64,000 nt of DNA from Chloroflexota bacterium (GCA_016190505.1 JACPQM010000064.1:1-64000), one strand, 5' to 3'. Shown: positions 52,228 to 61,125, numbered from the stretch's first letter. Notes: generated from the letters alone by a model not told the origin. Numbers and translations are program-made.

Positions 52228-53166
52228 CTAGTGCATGCCCAGCCCCACGTTGACGGCCATGGCTGGCCCGGGGAAGTCACGGGCCACGGCCAGCGCCGGC
52301 AGGACGGCCACCGCGGGGTGGCCGGTCTCTTGAGTGACCACAGGCGCCAGCTCTTCAATGGGGAACCCCCCGGCCAGGTGGATGGGCTGGGGAGGCGACA
52401 GCCGGGCGTCTGGGTTGGTATCGTTGTGGTAGCTGATGGTCCGCGTCAGCTCCTCTGCCACACGCCGGGGCGCCGAGTCCACATCCAGCGGCTCATCCCC
52501 CAGCCACAGGCTGCGCACCACCGTGGGCACCCAGTTTATGCTGATCACGATGTCAATGCTGTCGCTCTCCACGTTGGCCACAATGGACTGGCCCTGGGCC
52601 ACGGCCTTCGCCAGCGCCAGCGGGGCCAGCTCCACGCGACGCAGGGGGAGGCCAGCCAGCTTCATGGTCTCCACCAGGGACACCAGGGGCGCTCGGGGCG
52701 TCACCACTACCAGGTAGGTGCCTGACTTGGCCGAGACCTGCTGCCAGAACAGGTAGTGGTCCCGTTCCGAGTAAGCCATGAGCCTGCGGGCTTCCCTGGG
52801 CACGACCTCGGCGGGCGCGACATCCTTGGCCCGAGGCAGGGTGATGGCCCGGCAGATGCTCTGGAATCCTGGCAGACTGGCGATCGCCGGGGCAGGCCGC
52901 ATGCCCTTGCTGGTCAGGGTGTTCTTCACTACCTGGCTCATCCCCTGGCTGTTGGCAATGAAGCCGTTCCTGAGCAGCGATGGGTTGAAGGGAACGTGTG
53001 CCCAGCTCACCGCCTTCTGCCTGTCCAGCAGCGCGATCCGGAGGCTGTTCCCCTGGATAGACACGGTCAGGGTCTGCTTCTGAAGGCCTGGCACCCGCTG
53101 GGCCAGCTTGGCCGGCCCGCCATTGAGACTGGCGCGCAGCGCCTTGAGCCTACTTGCCAAGGGCAT
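52228..53166 (-). CDS. pilM: Type IV pilus assembly protein PilM
   Basis: A 312-residue actin-like (FtsA-fold) cytoplasmic protein. VSIQGNSLRIALLDRQKAVS is the first phosphate-binding region, VESDSIDIVISINW the second, and IHLAGGFPIEEL the adenosine motif. It binds the N-terminal tail of PilN. It overlaps the preceding PilO-like gene by 17 bases. Confidence 0.88.
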   Translation of the reverse strand: MPLASRLKALRASLNGGPAKLAQRVPGLQKQTLTVSIQGNSLRIALLDRQKAVSWAHVPFNPSLLRNGFIANSQGMSQVVKNTLTSKGMRPAPAIASLPGFQSICRAITLPRAKDVAPAEVVPREARRLMAYSERDHYLFWQQVSAKSGTYLVVVTPRAPLVSLVETMKLAGLPLRRVELAPLALAKAVAQGQSIVANVESDSIDIVISINWVPTVVRSLWLGDEPLDVDSAPRRVAEELTRTISYHNDTNPDARLSPPQPIHLAGGFPIEELAPVVTQETGHPAVAVLPALAVARDFPGPAMAVNVGLGMH

Positions 53167-53701
53167 ACACCACCAGGTCCAGGTTGAAGTCCGTGTCCGC
53201 CTTGCCCACCTGGTGCTTCACCTCCAGCTTGGTAACGGTGGGAAGGTACGGGGCGGCCACGGCTGCGGCTACGAACCTCTGTATGGAGTCCGGGGAGCCA
53301 CGCCCTGCCACAGCGTACGTGTGGGCGACGACATCCATGTCAGCGATCTTGGACTTGGTAGATTCCACGGTGAGGCCTCTCATATCCAGGTTGGTACGGT
53401 CCGCCCACTTCCACAAGTCCAGCGTCACCTGGGTGGCATCCTTGAGCGCTACCCCGCTCTGGGCCAGGGCGGCCTCTAACTCCACTTTCTTTGTCGCCAA
53501 TGCTGTGGTGTCCGCATCCTCTACCGCCCTGTCCAGCGCGATCCTGGCTTGCCTCACCCGTGCGGTCAACGTCTCCTCGGTATCCGCCTGCCGGGCCTGG
53601 GCCACGCGCAAGCCCACGTTCAACAAGACCGCTGTCACAAGCAGCACAAGGGCAATAGTTCCCGCCCTGGACAGCTTGCCCTGCAATTTGCGAATCATCA
53701 C
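53150..53701 (-). CDS. pilO: PilO-like pilus inner-membrane protein
   Basis: A 183-residue protein with a short cytoplasmic start, one helix (AGTIALVLLVTAVLLNVGLR), a coiled coil (about 40-85) and a C-terminal alpha-beta domain. This is the PilO layout, although sequence similarity is weak. Its position directly after pilN and before pilM supports the role of PilN partner. Overlaps pilN by four bases. Confidence 0.7.
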   Translation of the reverse strand: MMIRKLQGKLSRAGTIALVLLVTAVLLNVGLRVAQARQADTEETLTARVRQARIALDRAVEDADTTALATKKVELEAALAQSGVALKDATQVTLDLWKWADRTNLDMRGLTVESTKSKIADMDVVAHTYAVAGRGSPDSIQRFVAAAVAAPYLPTVTKLEVKHQVGKADTDFNLDLVVYALGK

Positions 53702-54282
53702 TCGTTCACTAGCTCGATGGACACGTTGAAGGTGAGCAGGTTGCCCAGGTCCTTGGACTCGGTGATGTTCGTCTTGGTAATGGTCACTCCGGCCACGCCT
53801 GGAGCCGCGTTGAGCTGGCTGTAGTACAGGGCGACGTCGGGGAACCCCGCGCGAGACACGCCCTCCACGGTGACCAGTTTGGGGGCCCTGACCACCGAGG
53901 TCAGCTCGATCCCCGAGGGCAGCGACACGATAAGTGGGACCAGCAACGGGCCCCAGTCTGTGCGCTGCACCCGCAGCGCTTCGCGGAGCTTCTTGCTCCT
54001 GTCCAGATTGGCTTGAAGAGCGCTCACCTCTTGCCGCAGCTTGTCAGCTTGCTGCGTCTGGGGCACTAGCCTGGCGGCGGCTGTCGTTATGCGCTGCTGC
54101 TCAGCCCGTAGCTCAGAGATATGGCTTCTGGCATCGAGATATGACCTGAGGGACAGGGGAAGCACCACGGCGGCTATCAACAGGACCGCTATTATCGCCA
54201 ATTCCACACGGCTGAGGCCGCGCGGGCGGTACTCCTGGGGCAGGATATTGACGTCGGGGAACCGGGGATAGGTAGCGCTCAC
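53698..54282 (-). CDS. pilN: Type IV pilus assembly protein PilN
   Basis: A 194-residue protein. The N-terminal motif VNILPQEYRP is the PilM-binding segment of PilN. A membrane helix (about 28-48), a coiled coil and a ferredoxin-like C-terminal domain follow. Four-base overlaps on both sides show a tightly coupled operon. Confidence 0.88.
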   Translation of the reverse strand: MSATYPRFPDVNILPQEYRPRGLSRVELAIIAVLLIAAVVLPLSLRSYLDARSHISELRAEQQRITTAAARLVPQTQQADKLRQEVSALQANLDRSKKLREALRVQRTDWGPLLVPLIVSLPSGIELTSVVRAPKLVTVEGVSRAGFPDVALYYSQLNAAPGVAGVTITKTNITESKDLGNLLTFNVSIELVNE

Positions 54283-55502
54283 TTGATCTGACCTATGATC
54301 CCGTATAGCGACGACATCACCGCCACCGCAATAAAGCCCACCGTCCCTCCAATGACCAGGATCATGGCGGGCTCGATCATGCCAGTGAGGGCGGTCACCG
54401 CCCGGTCAGTTTCCTGGTTGAAGAATTTGGCCAAGCTATCCAGGTTCTGGCTCAAAGTGCCCGACTGTTCGCCTACTGCAATCATCTGGGAGAAAAACCT
54501 CGGGAAGAGAGGCTGGCGGCCCACCGCCTGGGACAGCGAACGGCCGGACATAATATCTTCTCGCGTCTTGACCAGGGCACCTTGGACCTGACTATTGCCG
54601 CTCGTCCTCTCCGCCAGTTGCAGCGCCTCCACCAGGGGAAGGCCAGCGTTAAGCATGGTGTGCAAGCCGCTGGTGAAACGATATAGCACGGCCAGGCGGG
54701 CGACCCGGCCAAACACGGGCAGCTTGAGCACCAGGGCGTCCCTGGTTGGGGCGCCCCTGGCGGTCCGGAAGTAGGCCCACAGACCAATGGTCAGAAGTAT
54801 GACGGAGGCGAACATGAGCTTGCCGTAAGCACTCGCGATGTCCGTAATCGCGATGAGTATCTTCGTAGTGATGGGGAGATTGGCGCCATACTCCTTGAAC
54901 AACAGCGTCAGGGCGGGTAGTGAGAAGGTTACCAGTATGAAGCCGGCGCCGACAGCGACTACGGCCACGAAGGCAGGATACCGGATGGCGCTGACCACCT
55001 TCCGGGTCAGAATGGCCTGGCCCTCCATGTAGTTGGCGATCTCCAGCAGGATCAGCTCTAGCCTGCCCGTTTCCTCGCCCACCGTCGCCAGCCGGGCATA
55101 TAGTGGGGGGAAGATGGTGGGATGTCGGGCCACGGCGTCCGAGAAGCTACCCCCACCCTGGATGCGTTGGACAATGTCGTGTATGGCCTCCCTAAGCAAG
55201 GGGTTCCCGCTGCGCTCCTGCACGATGCCCAGGGCCGAATAGAGCGGTATGCCCGCGTGCAGCAGGGTTGCCAGCTCCCGGGTGAAGGAGACCAGCTCCA
55301 GGGCTTTGGGCTTGAACAGCGTGGGCACCTGGTGGTAGAGCTGGTGTCGGAACTGTTGAAGGGCGGGGCGGTCCTCTTTCAGAGAGACAACGGTCAACTC
55401 AGAACGCCAGAGCATCTCCTCGGCCTGCGCCGGGGTGTCCACGGGCAGGCTGCCCTCTACCCTGCGCCCGTCCTGACTGTAGGCTACATATCGAATCGCC
55501 AA
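54279..55502 (-). CDS. pilC: Type IV pilus platform protein PilC (GspF family)
   Basis: A 407-residue protein with two T2SSF domains, each about 120 residues followed by membrane helices. The domain openings are FTRELATLLHAGIPLYSALG and LYRFTSGLHTMLNAGLPLVEALQ. Helices lie near 170-190, 220-240 and 375-400. It anchors the extension ATPase to the inner membrane. Confidence 0.93.
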   Translation of the reverse strand: MAIRYVAYSQDGRRVEGSLPVDTPAQAEEMLWRSELTVVSLKEDRPALQQFRHQLYHQVPTLFKPKALELVSFTRELATLLHAGIPLYSALGIVQERSGNPLLREAIHDIVQRIQGGGSFSDAVARHPTIFPPLYARLATVGEETGRLELILLEIANYMEGQAILTRKVVSAIRYPAFVAVVAVGAGFILVTFSLPALTLLFKEYGANLPITTKILIAITDIASAYGKLMFASVILLTIGLWAYFRTARGAPTRDALVLKLPVFGRVARLAVLYRFTSGLHTMLNAGLPLVEALQLAERTSGNSQVQGALVKTREDIMSGRSLSQAVGRQPLFPRFFSQMIAVGEQSGTLSQNLDSLAKFFNQETDRAVTALTGMIEPAMILVIGGTVGFIAVAVMSSLYGIIGQIK

Positions 55503-55540
55503 CGGGGGCGTTGCCTCACACTCTCGAATCCATGGGCGCG

Positions 55541-57271
55541 CTATTCAATGGTGAAGACGCTTCTGATAACCTCGCCCGGCGTGGTCACACCGTCCTTGCT
55601 CTTGAGCATGCCATCGCGGCGCATGGTCATCATGCCGTCCTTGACCGCCTGTTCCTTGATCTCCCTGGCCGAGCCTTGTTTAGACACCAGCAGACGCACC
55701 CGCTCGGCGATGGGCATCACCTCGAAGACGCCTACCCTGCTCCGGAACCCGGTGTACGAGCAGAAGTTGCAGCCCCTGCCCCCGTAGAAGTCGTTGCGCA
55801 CTTCCCCCATCTCCTGCTGGTAGCCCAGTGCCTCGTCCGGGGACACCGATACCATGGTGCGGCAGTACGGGCACAGGCGGCGCACCAGCCGCTGGGCGAC
55901 GCTGCCGATTACCGCCGAGGTGACCAGGAATGGCTCCATGCCCATGTCAATCAAGCGTACGATAGCGGCGCCGGAGTCGTTGGCGTGGATGGTGGTCAGT
56001 ACCAGGTGGCCGGTGAGGGCGGCCTGGACGGCTATCTCCGCCGTCTCTTTGTCGCGGATCTCGCCTACCAGGATGATGTCCGGGTCCAGGCGCATGATGG
56101 CCCGCAGGCCTACGGCGAAGGTGACGCCCGCCTGCCGGTTCACCTGAATCTGGTTTACCCCCTCGAACTGGTACTCGATGGGGTCCTCGATGGTCATGAT
56201 GTTGCGGCCCTTGCCGGTCAACTGGTTCAGGGCGGAATAGAGCGTGGTGGTCTTGCCGGAACCAGTGGGGCCGCTCACCATGATCATGCCGAAGGGTGCC
56301 CGCAACAGGGCCTCGAAGGAGGTCAGGGCCGGGGGCTGGAAGCCCAGCTCGGCCAGGGGGACCAGAGAGACTCCCTTGTCCAGGACCCGCATTACCATCA
56401 TCTCGCCGTGGTAGGTCTCGACGGTGGCCACCCGGAAGTTGATCTCCCGCTCCTCTATGGTGGCGGTGAACTGGCCGTCCTGGGGGCGGCGGCGCTCGGC
56501 GATATCCATGCCCGCCATGACCTTGACGCGAGAGGTCAGCGCCTGGTGGACTCCCGAAGGCAAGCTCACCGCCTCGTGCAGGGTGCCATCAATGCGGTAG
56601 TAGACCTTGAGGGCGTCATCGGTGGGTACCACATGGATGTCCGAGGCCCGGTCCTTGACCGCCTGGGCGATTATCGTGTCCACCGCCTTCACTGCGGGAG
56701 CCTGGGCCACTGCCTCGGACTCCAGCCGGCGCGGCGCCGGTGTGCCCGGTGCCGCCGGCGCCGGCGCCGGGGCGCCGGTGGTCACAATACGGGTAAGTTC
56801 CTCAGCCATCCGGGAGGTGGACTTGTAGTTGGCGTCAACGGCCTCTTTGAGGCCACCCCTGAGGGGCAGCACCGGCTTTATGCGCTTGCGGGTCAGCGCG
56901 GCCAGCGTATCCAGGAGCTGAACGTCATGGGGGTCCTCCATGGCCACCCGCAGGACGTCGCCGTCCACGGACAGGGGCAGGACATTGCGCTCCCGGGCCA
57001 CGGCCTCGGGCACCATGCTCACGGCCTCGGGCTGGATCCGGTACTGGCGCAATTCGACTACGGGGACGCCCAGTTGGAAGCTGAGCACGGTGGCCAGGGT
57101 TTCTGGGGTCACGATCTGGTCAGCGAGCAGGACCTCGCTGAGCTTCTTGTTGCTGGCTTTCGCCTTGGCCTGGGCTGCACCAAGCTGCTCGCGGGTGAGG
57201 AAAGCGCCCTCCACCAGGGCGTTGCCCACCCGTTCGTCAATTCCCGCGATTGAGCGGCGTTCTGTTACCAT
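55541..57271 (-). CDS. pilB: Pilus extension ATPase PilB (GspE family)
   Basis: A 576-residue ATPase. The N-terminal MshEN domains (about 10-150) may bind cyclic di-GMP, and an Ala/Pro linker lies near 170-185. The ATPase core has Walker A GPTGSGKT (about 333-340), the Asp box, DPDIILVGEIRD as Walker B and the His box LTTIHANDS. A zinc tetracysteine (CPYC...CNFC) is present near the end. First gene of the minus-strand pilus operon. No pilin or retraction ATPase gene is in the window. Confidence 0.95.
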   Translation of the reverse strand: MVTERRSIAGIDERVGNALVEGAFLTREQLGAAQAKAKASNKKLSEVLLADQIVTPETLATVLSFQLGVPVVELRQYRIQPEAVSMVPEAVARERNVLPLSVDGDVLRVAMEDPHDVQLLDTLAALTRKRIKPVLPLRGGLKEAVDANYKSTSRMAEELTRIVTTGAPAPAPAAPGTPAPRRLESEAVAQAPAVKAVDTIIAQAVKDRASDIHVVPTDDALKVYYRIDGTLHEAVSLPSGVHQALTSRVKVMAGMDIAERRRPQDGQFTATIEEREINFRVATVETYHGEMMVMRVLDKGVSLVPLAELGFQPPALTSFEALLRAPFGMIMVSGPTGSGKTTTLYSALNQLTGKGRNIMTIEDPIEYQFEGVNQIQVNRQAGVTFAVGLRAIMRLDPDIILVGEIRDKETAEIAVQAALTGHLVLTTIHANDSGAAIVRLIDMGMEPFLVTSAVIGSVAQRLVRRLCPYCRTMVSVSPDEALGYQQEMGEVRNDFYGGRGCNFCSYTGFRSRVGVFEVMPIAERVRLLVSKQGSAREIKEQAVKDGMMTMRRDGMLKSKDGVTTPGEVIRSVFTIE

Positions 57272-57657
57272 ACCTATCGCCTTGGCGCTGTTTTCAGGCC
57301 AAACGTTGCATGTATGATAATTTCAACAGGGCGAACAGTCAACAGCATATCCAAACACGCTACGGCGCCAGACCGCACAGCATAGGGGCGGACGACTGTC
57401 CGCCCCCACCCGTCAGGTCCACGTAGGCGCATTGCCGTATCTATATTACCACACCGGGCGGGTGCCGGTTCCGTGTCAACATGTGACGGCCTGACCGCAA
57501 CCCCTTTCCGGAACCTGTCTTCGATCCCAAGCGGTGCGCTCTGACAATCTCTGCCTGTCCTGCTTGACCACGTTTGCTGCGCCATATTACCATAGTGCCG
57601 CCTGCCCTGATGTGCAGCAACAACAGGCAAGGCCAATAGCCCAGGAGTGCGTGACGA
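57272..57657. other. Divergent intergenic region, pilB / methyltransferase
   Basis: No gene. It contains the pilB promoter (57314-57342) and a palindrome with arms TAGGGGCGGAC / GTCCGCCCC (57381-57408). An ATATTACCATA-type AT block near 57587 may form part of the plus-strand promoter. Confidence 0.55.
57314..57342 (-). promoter_or_regulatory. Promoter of the pilus operon
   Basis: On the minus strand, TTGACT (57342-57337), a 17-bp spacer and TATCAT (57319-57314), 43 bases upstream of the pilB start. Confidence 0.75.
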
Positions 57658-58902
57658 ATGGAAAAGAGGCCCGAGGAACAGATCAAGGAGCGAGTGCAAA
57701 GGGTCGAGGCTGCAGTGGCATTGAAGGTGCCCGACCGGGTGCCCCTGGTGCTTAGCTTTGGACTGTTCCCTGCCAAGTATGGCGGCATAAGCTGCGAGGA
57801 CGCCTTCTACGACCCGGTCCGATGGGGAGCGGCCCTGAAGAAGGCTGTGTCTGATTTCGCCCCCGACATGTACGAGGGCGTGAGGATGGTCCCCGGGCCG
57901 GTGCTCGAAGCCCTGGACTGCAAGCAGGTTAAGTGGCCTGGCCATGGCGCGCCCTCTGACCACAGCCATCAGTTCGTGGAAGGGGAGTACATGAAGGCGG
58001 ACGAGTACTCCGCCTTATTGGACGATCCCACCGACTATGCGTTGCGCGTTTATATGCCTCGCGTCTATGGGAGCCTGGAGGGCCTGCGGACGCTGCGCTC
58101 CCTCCGGTCCTGGCTGTTCGGCTACATGGTTGCGCCGCAGGCGGCGCTGTTCACCAGGCCGGAGGTCACTGGGGCGCTGGAGGCCCTGATTGAGGCTGGC
58201 CACCGGGCGTCCCGCTGGCGGGCCGGCATACGCACCCTGGAAAAGGACATGGCCGAGGCGGGCTTCCCTCAATTCACTGTGTCCAGCACCTACGCCCCCT
58301 TCGACATCATTTCGGATACCCTACGGGGGATGCGCGGCACCATGCTGGACATGTACCGGCAACCGGACAAACTGATCGAGGCTTGTGAGAGGCTATTGCC
58401 CGTGCTCATCGAGACTGGCGTGGGTATCGCCAAGCATGTCGGCAATCCCCGGGTATTCATCCCGCTCCACCGGGGGGCCGACGGCTTCATGTCCGTGAAG
58501 CAGTACGAGACCTTCTACTGGCCCACGTTCAAGCGCCTCCTCCTCGCCCTGTGCGACCAGGGCCTCACTCCTTGCCCCTTCTTCGAAGGGGACTACACCT
58601 CCCGCCTGGAGTACCTGCGCGAGCTGCCCAAAGGCAAGGTCCTGTGTCACTTCGACCGCACCGACCTGGTCAAGGCGAAGGAGGTCCTGGGGGACCACCT
58701 CTGTGTCATGGGCAATGTCCCCGCCTCCCTGTTACAGTTGGGCAGCCCCCAGGAGGTCCGGGAGTATTGCCAGAAGCTGGTAGACCGGGTGGGCAAAGGC
58801 GGCGGTTTCATCATGGCGCCTGGCTGCGTCATTGACGAGGCGCGGCCCGAGAACGTCAAGGCCATGTGCGACTTCACCAGGGAATACGGCGTGTACGCGT
58901 AG
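57658..58902 (+). CDS. Uroporphyrinogen-decarboxylase-type methyltransferase (MtaA-like)
   Basis: A 414-residue URO-D family protein. The class includes MtaA/MtbA enzymes, which move methyl groups between corrinoid proteins and thiols through zinc. Candidate zinc ligands are the His in VLCHFDRTDL and the Cys in the APGCVIDEARPENV C-terminal motif. The presence of a corrinoid protein gene 101 bases downstream argues for methyl transfer rather than heme synthesis. Stop codon TAG is part of a palindrome (58899-58926). Confidence 0.85.
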   Translation: MEKRPEEQIKERVQRVEAAVALKVPDRVPLVLSFGLFPAKYGGISCEDAFYDPVRWGAALKKAVSDFAPDMYEGVRMVPGPVLEALDCKQVKWPGHGAPSDHSHQFVEGEYMKADEYSALLDDPTDYALRVYMPRVYGSLEGLRTLRSLRSWLFGYMVAPQAALFTRPEVTGALEALIEAGHRASRWRAGIRTLEKDMAEAGFPQFTVSSTYAPFDIISDTLRGMRGTMLDMYRQPDKLIEACERLLPVLIETGVGIAKHVGNPRVFIPLHRGADGFMSVKQYETFYWPTFKRLLLALCDQGLTPCPFFEGDYTSRLEYLRELPKGKVLCHFDRTDLVKAKEVLGDHLCVMGNVPASLLQLGSPQEVREYCQKLVDRVGKGGGFIMAPGCVIDEARPENVKAMCDFTREYGVYA

Positions 58903-58975
58903 GGGCGGACGGCCGTTCGCCCCTACAATATGACCCATCTGACCGATCGGACTGATCCGTCCGATCGGTCAGACG
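58899..58975. repeat. Palindrome over stop codon plus second hairpin
   Basis: GTAGGGGCGGACGG and its complement (58899-58926) include the TAG stop at 58900-58902. Next, CTGACCGATCGGAC / GTCCGATCGGTCAG (about 58938-58972) forms a second strong hairpin before the corrinoid gene. Confidence 0.7.
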
Positions 58976-59003
58976 AACAATTGCCAGGAAAGGGGCGCTG
59001 ATC

Positions 59004-59636
59004 ATGAGGGAAGACCTGGCCACGGCGCTGGCCGACCTCCAGGAGGAGGCGGCGGTGCGCATCGTGAGAGAAAGGCTGGATGGCGGCGAGAACCCTTTGA
59101 GCATCCTGGCCGATGCCCGCCGGGGGATGGAGACCGTGGGCCGGCGTTTCGCCAGTTGCGAGTACTTCCTCCCGGACCTGGTCTACTCCGGTGAGATCCT
59201 GAAGCAAGTAAGCGAGATGGTCAGGCCCCGCATCAGCCAGGGCCTGAAGACCGAGCGGCTGGGCAAGGTCGTGATGGGCACCGTGGAGGGGGACATCCAC
59301 GACATCGGCAAGGATATCGTGACCTTCATGCTGGACGTCAACGGCTTTGAGGTCTTCGACATAGGCGTGGACGCGCCGCCCGACAAGTTCGTAGACAAGA
59401 TCAGGGAGACCGGCGCGACCGTGGTCGGGATGAGCGGGCTGTTGACCCTGGCCTTCGACTCCATGAAGGCCACGGTAGACGCGATCGCCGAGGCTGGCCT
59501 GCGGGACCAGGTGAGGATCATGATTGGCGGCCCCCAGGTGGACGAGCAGGTCCGCAAGTACGCTGGCGCCGATGCCTACGGGCAGGACGCCATGGCGGGT
59601 GTGGCCCTGGCCAGGCAGTGGACCGGAGTCCAGTGA
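59004..59636 (+). CDS. Corrinoid (B12-binding) methyl-carrier protein, MtbC/MttC-like
   Basis: A 210-residue protein. The N-terminal helical cap (about 1-85) is followed by a Rossmann B12-binding domain with EGDIHDIGKDIV (the DxHxxG motif, cobalt-ligating His about 98), VVGMSGLLTLAF and IMIGGPQVD. It carries methyl groups from a substrate-specific methyltransferase, not encoded here, to the URO-D-type enzyme upstream. 10 bases before the activation protein gene. Confidence 0.92.
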   Translation: MREDLATALADLQEEAAVRIVRERLDGGENPLSILADARRGMETVGRRFASCEYFLPDLVYSGEILKQVSEMVRPRISQGLKTERLGKVVMGTVEGDIHDIGKDIVTFMLDVNGFEVFDIGVDAPPDKFVDKIRETGATVVGMSGLLTLAFDSMKATVDAIAEAGLRDQVRIMIGGPQVDEQVRKYAGADAYGQDAMAGVALARQWTGVQ

Positions 59637-59646
59637 CTGGGACGCC

Positions 59647-60357
59647 ATGACCGTCGTTCGCGGCATTGCCTTAGACCTCGATACGCAGGAGGTCCTGCGC
59701 CGCGCGGGAGTGAGGCAGCCCTCGGGACCCAGCGCACCGGTCGTGGACGCGGTTGCTCACCTGATGGCCCAGGTCGAGGCCGAACGTCTTCTCAAACCCG
59801 CCGTGGCCTGCGAGACCTGCGCAGTTGCCGAGGTGGAGCCTGATCACGTGCGGCTACAGGGCGGAACTATGCTTCTAGGGCCGCTCTTGGCTTCGACGTT
59901 GTCTAGCGCCACGGAGCTGGCCGTGGCTGTGGCCACCGTCGGTGGCGACTTGGAGGAAGAGGCCTCCCGGTGTTTCCGCAAGAACGAGGCATTGCGGGGG
60001 CTGCTACTGGACGCCATCGGCAGCGCCGCCGTGGACTCCCTGACACAGAAGGTCGCCTCCCTGGTCTCTGAGGCTGGGGCCACGAAAGGTTATCAGGCAA
60101 GTTGCCCTGCTAGCCCAGGCATGACGGGCTTTCCCCTCTCGGAGCAGCGGGAAGTCCTCCGGCTGGCGCACGCGGACGAGATCGGTGTGCAGGTTACAGG
60201 CTTTGGGGTGATGGTGCCTCGGAAGTCGGTGTCCCTGGTCTTCGGCCTGGGGCCACACGTGGCTGGCCGGGGCACGACGCGCGGCTGCGCCTACTGCACT
60301 TTGAACCGCACCTGCGCGCAGCGGCGGCTGAAGCGCACCGATGCACTAATCGAGTGA
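59647..60357 (+). CDS. Methionine-synthase activation-domain-like protein
   Basis: A 236-residue stand-alone protein like the C-terminal reactivation domain of MetH: SCPASPGMTGFPLSEQREVL corresponds to the SAM-binding RxSPGY..PL..Q motif and VMVPRKSVSLVFGLG to the following strand. A C-terminal Cys motif, CAYCTLNRTC, may bind a metal or act in redox chemistry. It probably reduces or reactivates the corrinoid carrier encoded just before it. Its last codons are duplicated in a degenerate form at 61050-61125. Confidence 0.85.
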   Translation: MTVVRGIALDLDTQEVLRRAGVRQPSGPSAPVVDAVAHLMAQVEAERLLKPAVACETCAVAEVEPDHVRLQGGTMLLGPLLASTLSSATELAVAVATVGGDLEEEASRCFRKNEALRGLLLDAIGSAAVDSLTQKVASLVSEAGATKGYQASCPASPGMTGFPLSEQREVLRLAHADEIGVQVTGFGVMVPRKSVSLVFGLGPHVAGRGTTRGCAYCTLNRTCAQRRLKRTDALIE

Positions 60358-60488
60358 TGTGCGATGTGCCGGTTGCTCAGTAGACGGCCCAGGGAGGCAT
60401 TGCAACGGGCAGACCCTTGTAGGTGAGTGTACCGTCGGCGGCGTGGGAATGCTTGTGCACCATCCACGAATAGCGTACTCTGCTTGCG

Positions 60489-60818
60489 ATGGAAGACGCG
60501 AAGAATGTCGTGGCCCAGGTGCGGGAGTCGGCCGAGCGGAGGGTGCTGTTCCTCCCCCACGCGCTGCGGCAGATGCTCCGCGCCGAGCCGATGATCACCG
60601 GGGCAGAGGTCCGACAGGTTATCGCCAAGGGGAGCGTCATCGAGGAATACCCGGAAGATCCGCGTGGCCATAGCTGCCTTCTTCTGGGTCTCGGGGAGGG
60701 GAAACGCCCCATTCATGTCGTTTGTGCGCCGAAGCCAGACTACCTGGCGATCATTACAGCATACTTGCCGGACCCGACCGACTGGTCCGACGATTTCAGG
60801 AGGAGGGTCAAACGATGA
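60489..60818 (+). CDS. DUF4258 putative toxin
   Basis: A 109-residue protein of the RelE-like DUF4258 family: RRVLFLPHALRQMLRAEPMI, then VIAKGSVIEEYPEDPRGHSC and HVVCAPKPDYLAIITAYLPD. DUF4258 proteins are typically paired with a YgiT-type zinc-finger antitoxin, exactly as here, with a four-base overlap. It probably acts as an RNase; not demonstrated. Confidence 0.85.
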   Translation: MEDAKNVVAQVRESAERRVLFLPHALRQMLRAEPMITGAEVRQVIAKGSVIEEYPEDPRGHSCLLLGLGEGKRPIHVVCAPKPDYLAIITAYLPDPTDWSDDFRRRVKR

Positions 60819-61027
60819 AGTGCGTCCACTGTCAAGGGGATATGAAGAAGGGCACAACGCCATTTCATGTCGATCGCCGGGGTTGCCACCTCGTGTTGGA
60901 TGCTGTGCCTGCTTGGGTCTGCCGGCAGTGCGGCGAGGCCCTTTTTGAAGAGCGGGAGGTAGACGCCATCCAGGATCTCGTGCGCTCCGTCGAGGAAAAG
61001 GCAAAAGGGCTAGCCCTGGCGCAGTAG
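60815..61027 (+). CDS. YgiT-type zinc-finger antitoxin (MqsA-like N-domain)
   Basis: A 70-residue protein with two CxxC pairs (MKCVHCQGDMKKG and WVCRQCGEALFEE) forming one zinc site, as in the N-terminal domain of MqsA. A short helical tail follows; no C-terminal HTH is present. GGAGGAGGG precedes the ATG, which overlaps the toxin's stop. Confidence 0.88.
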   Translation: MKCVHCQGDMKKGTTPFHVDRRGCHLVLDAVPAWVCRQCGEALFEEREVDAIQDLVRSVEEKAKGLALAQ

Positions 61028-61049
61028 GCATCGCCGAGCATCGGGAGGA

Positions 61050-61125
61050 GCGTGTGGTGGCAGAGGCCGGGGCGAGGTTGCGCCCACTGCAACTTGAACC
61101 GCACCTGCGCCCAGTCTCGACATCC
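61050..61125 (+). pseudogene. Degenerate copy of the activation-protein 3' end
   Basis: Translation reads GCAHCNLNRTCAQSR, close to GCAYCTLNRTCAQRR at the end of the gene at 59647-60357, with matching GCC GGG-rich DNA before it. No other part of that gene is present. A complete TA module separates it from the intact gene. Confidence 0.8.

Noticed and set aside
60377-60480. Possible minus-strand gene tail reading VHKHSHAADGTLTYKGLPVA
   Set aside because: It looks protein-like but has no start or confirmed family and is short; it might be another relic, and the evidence is too thin to call.
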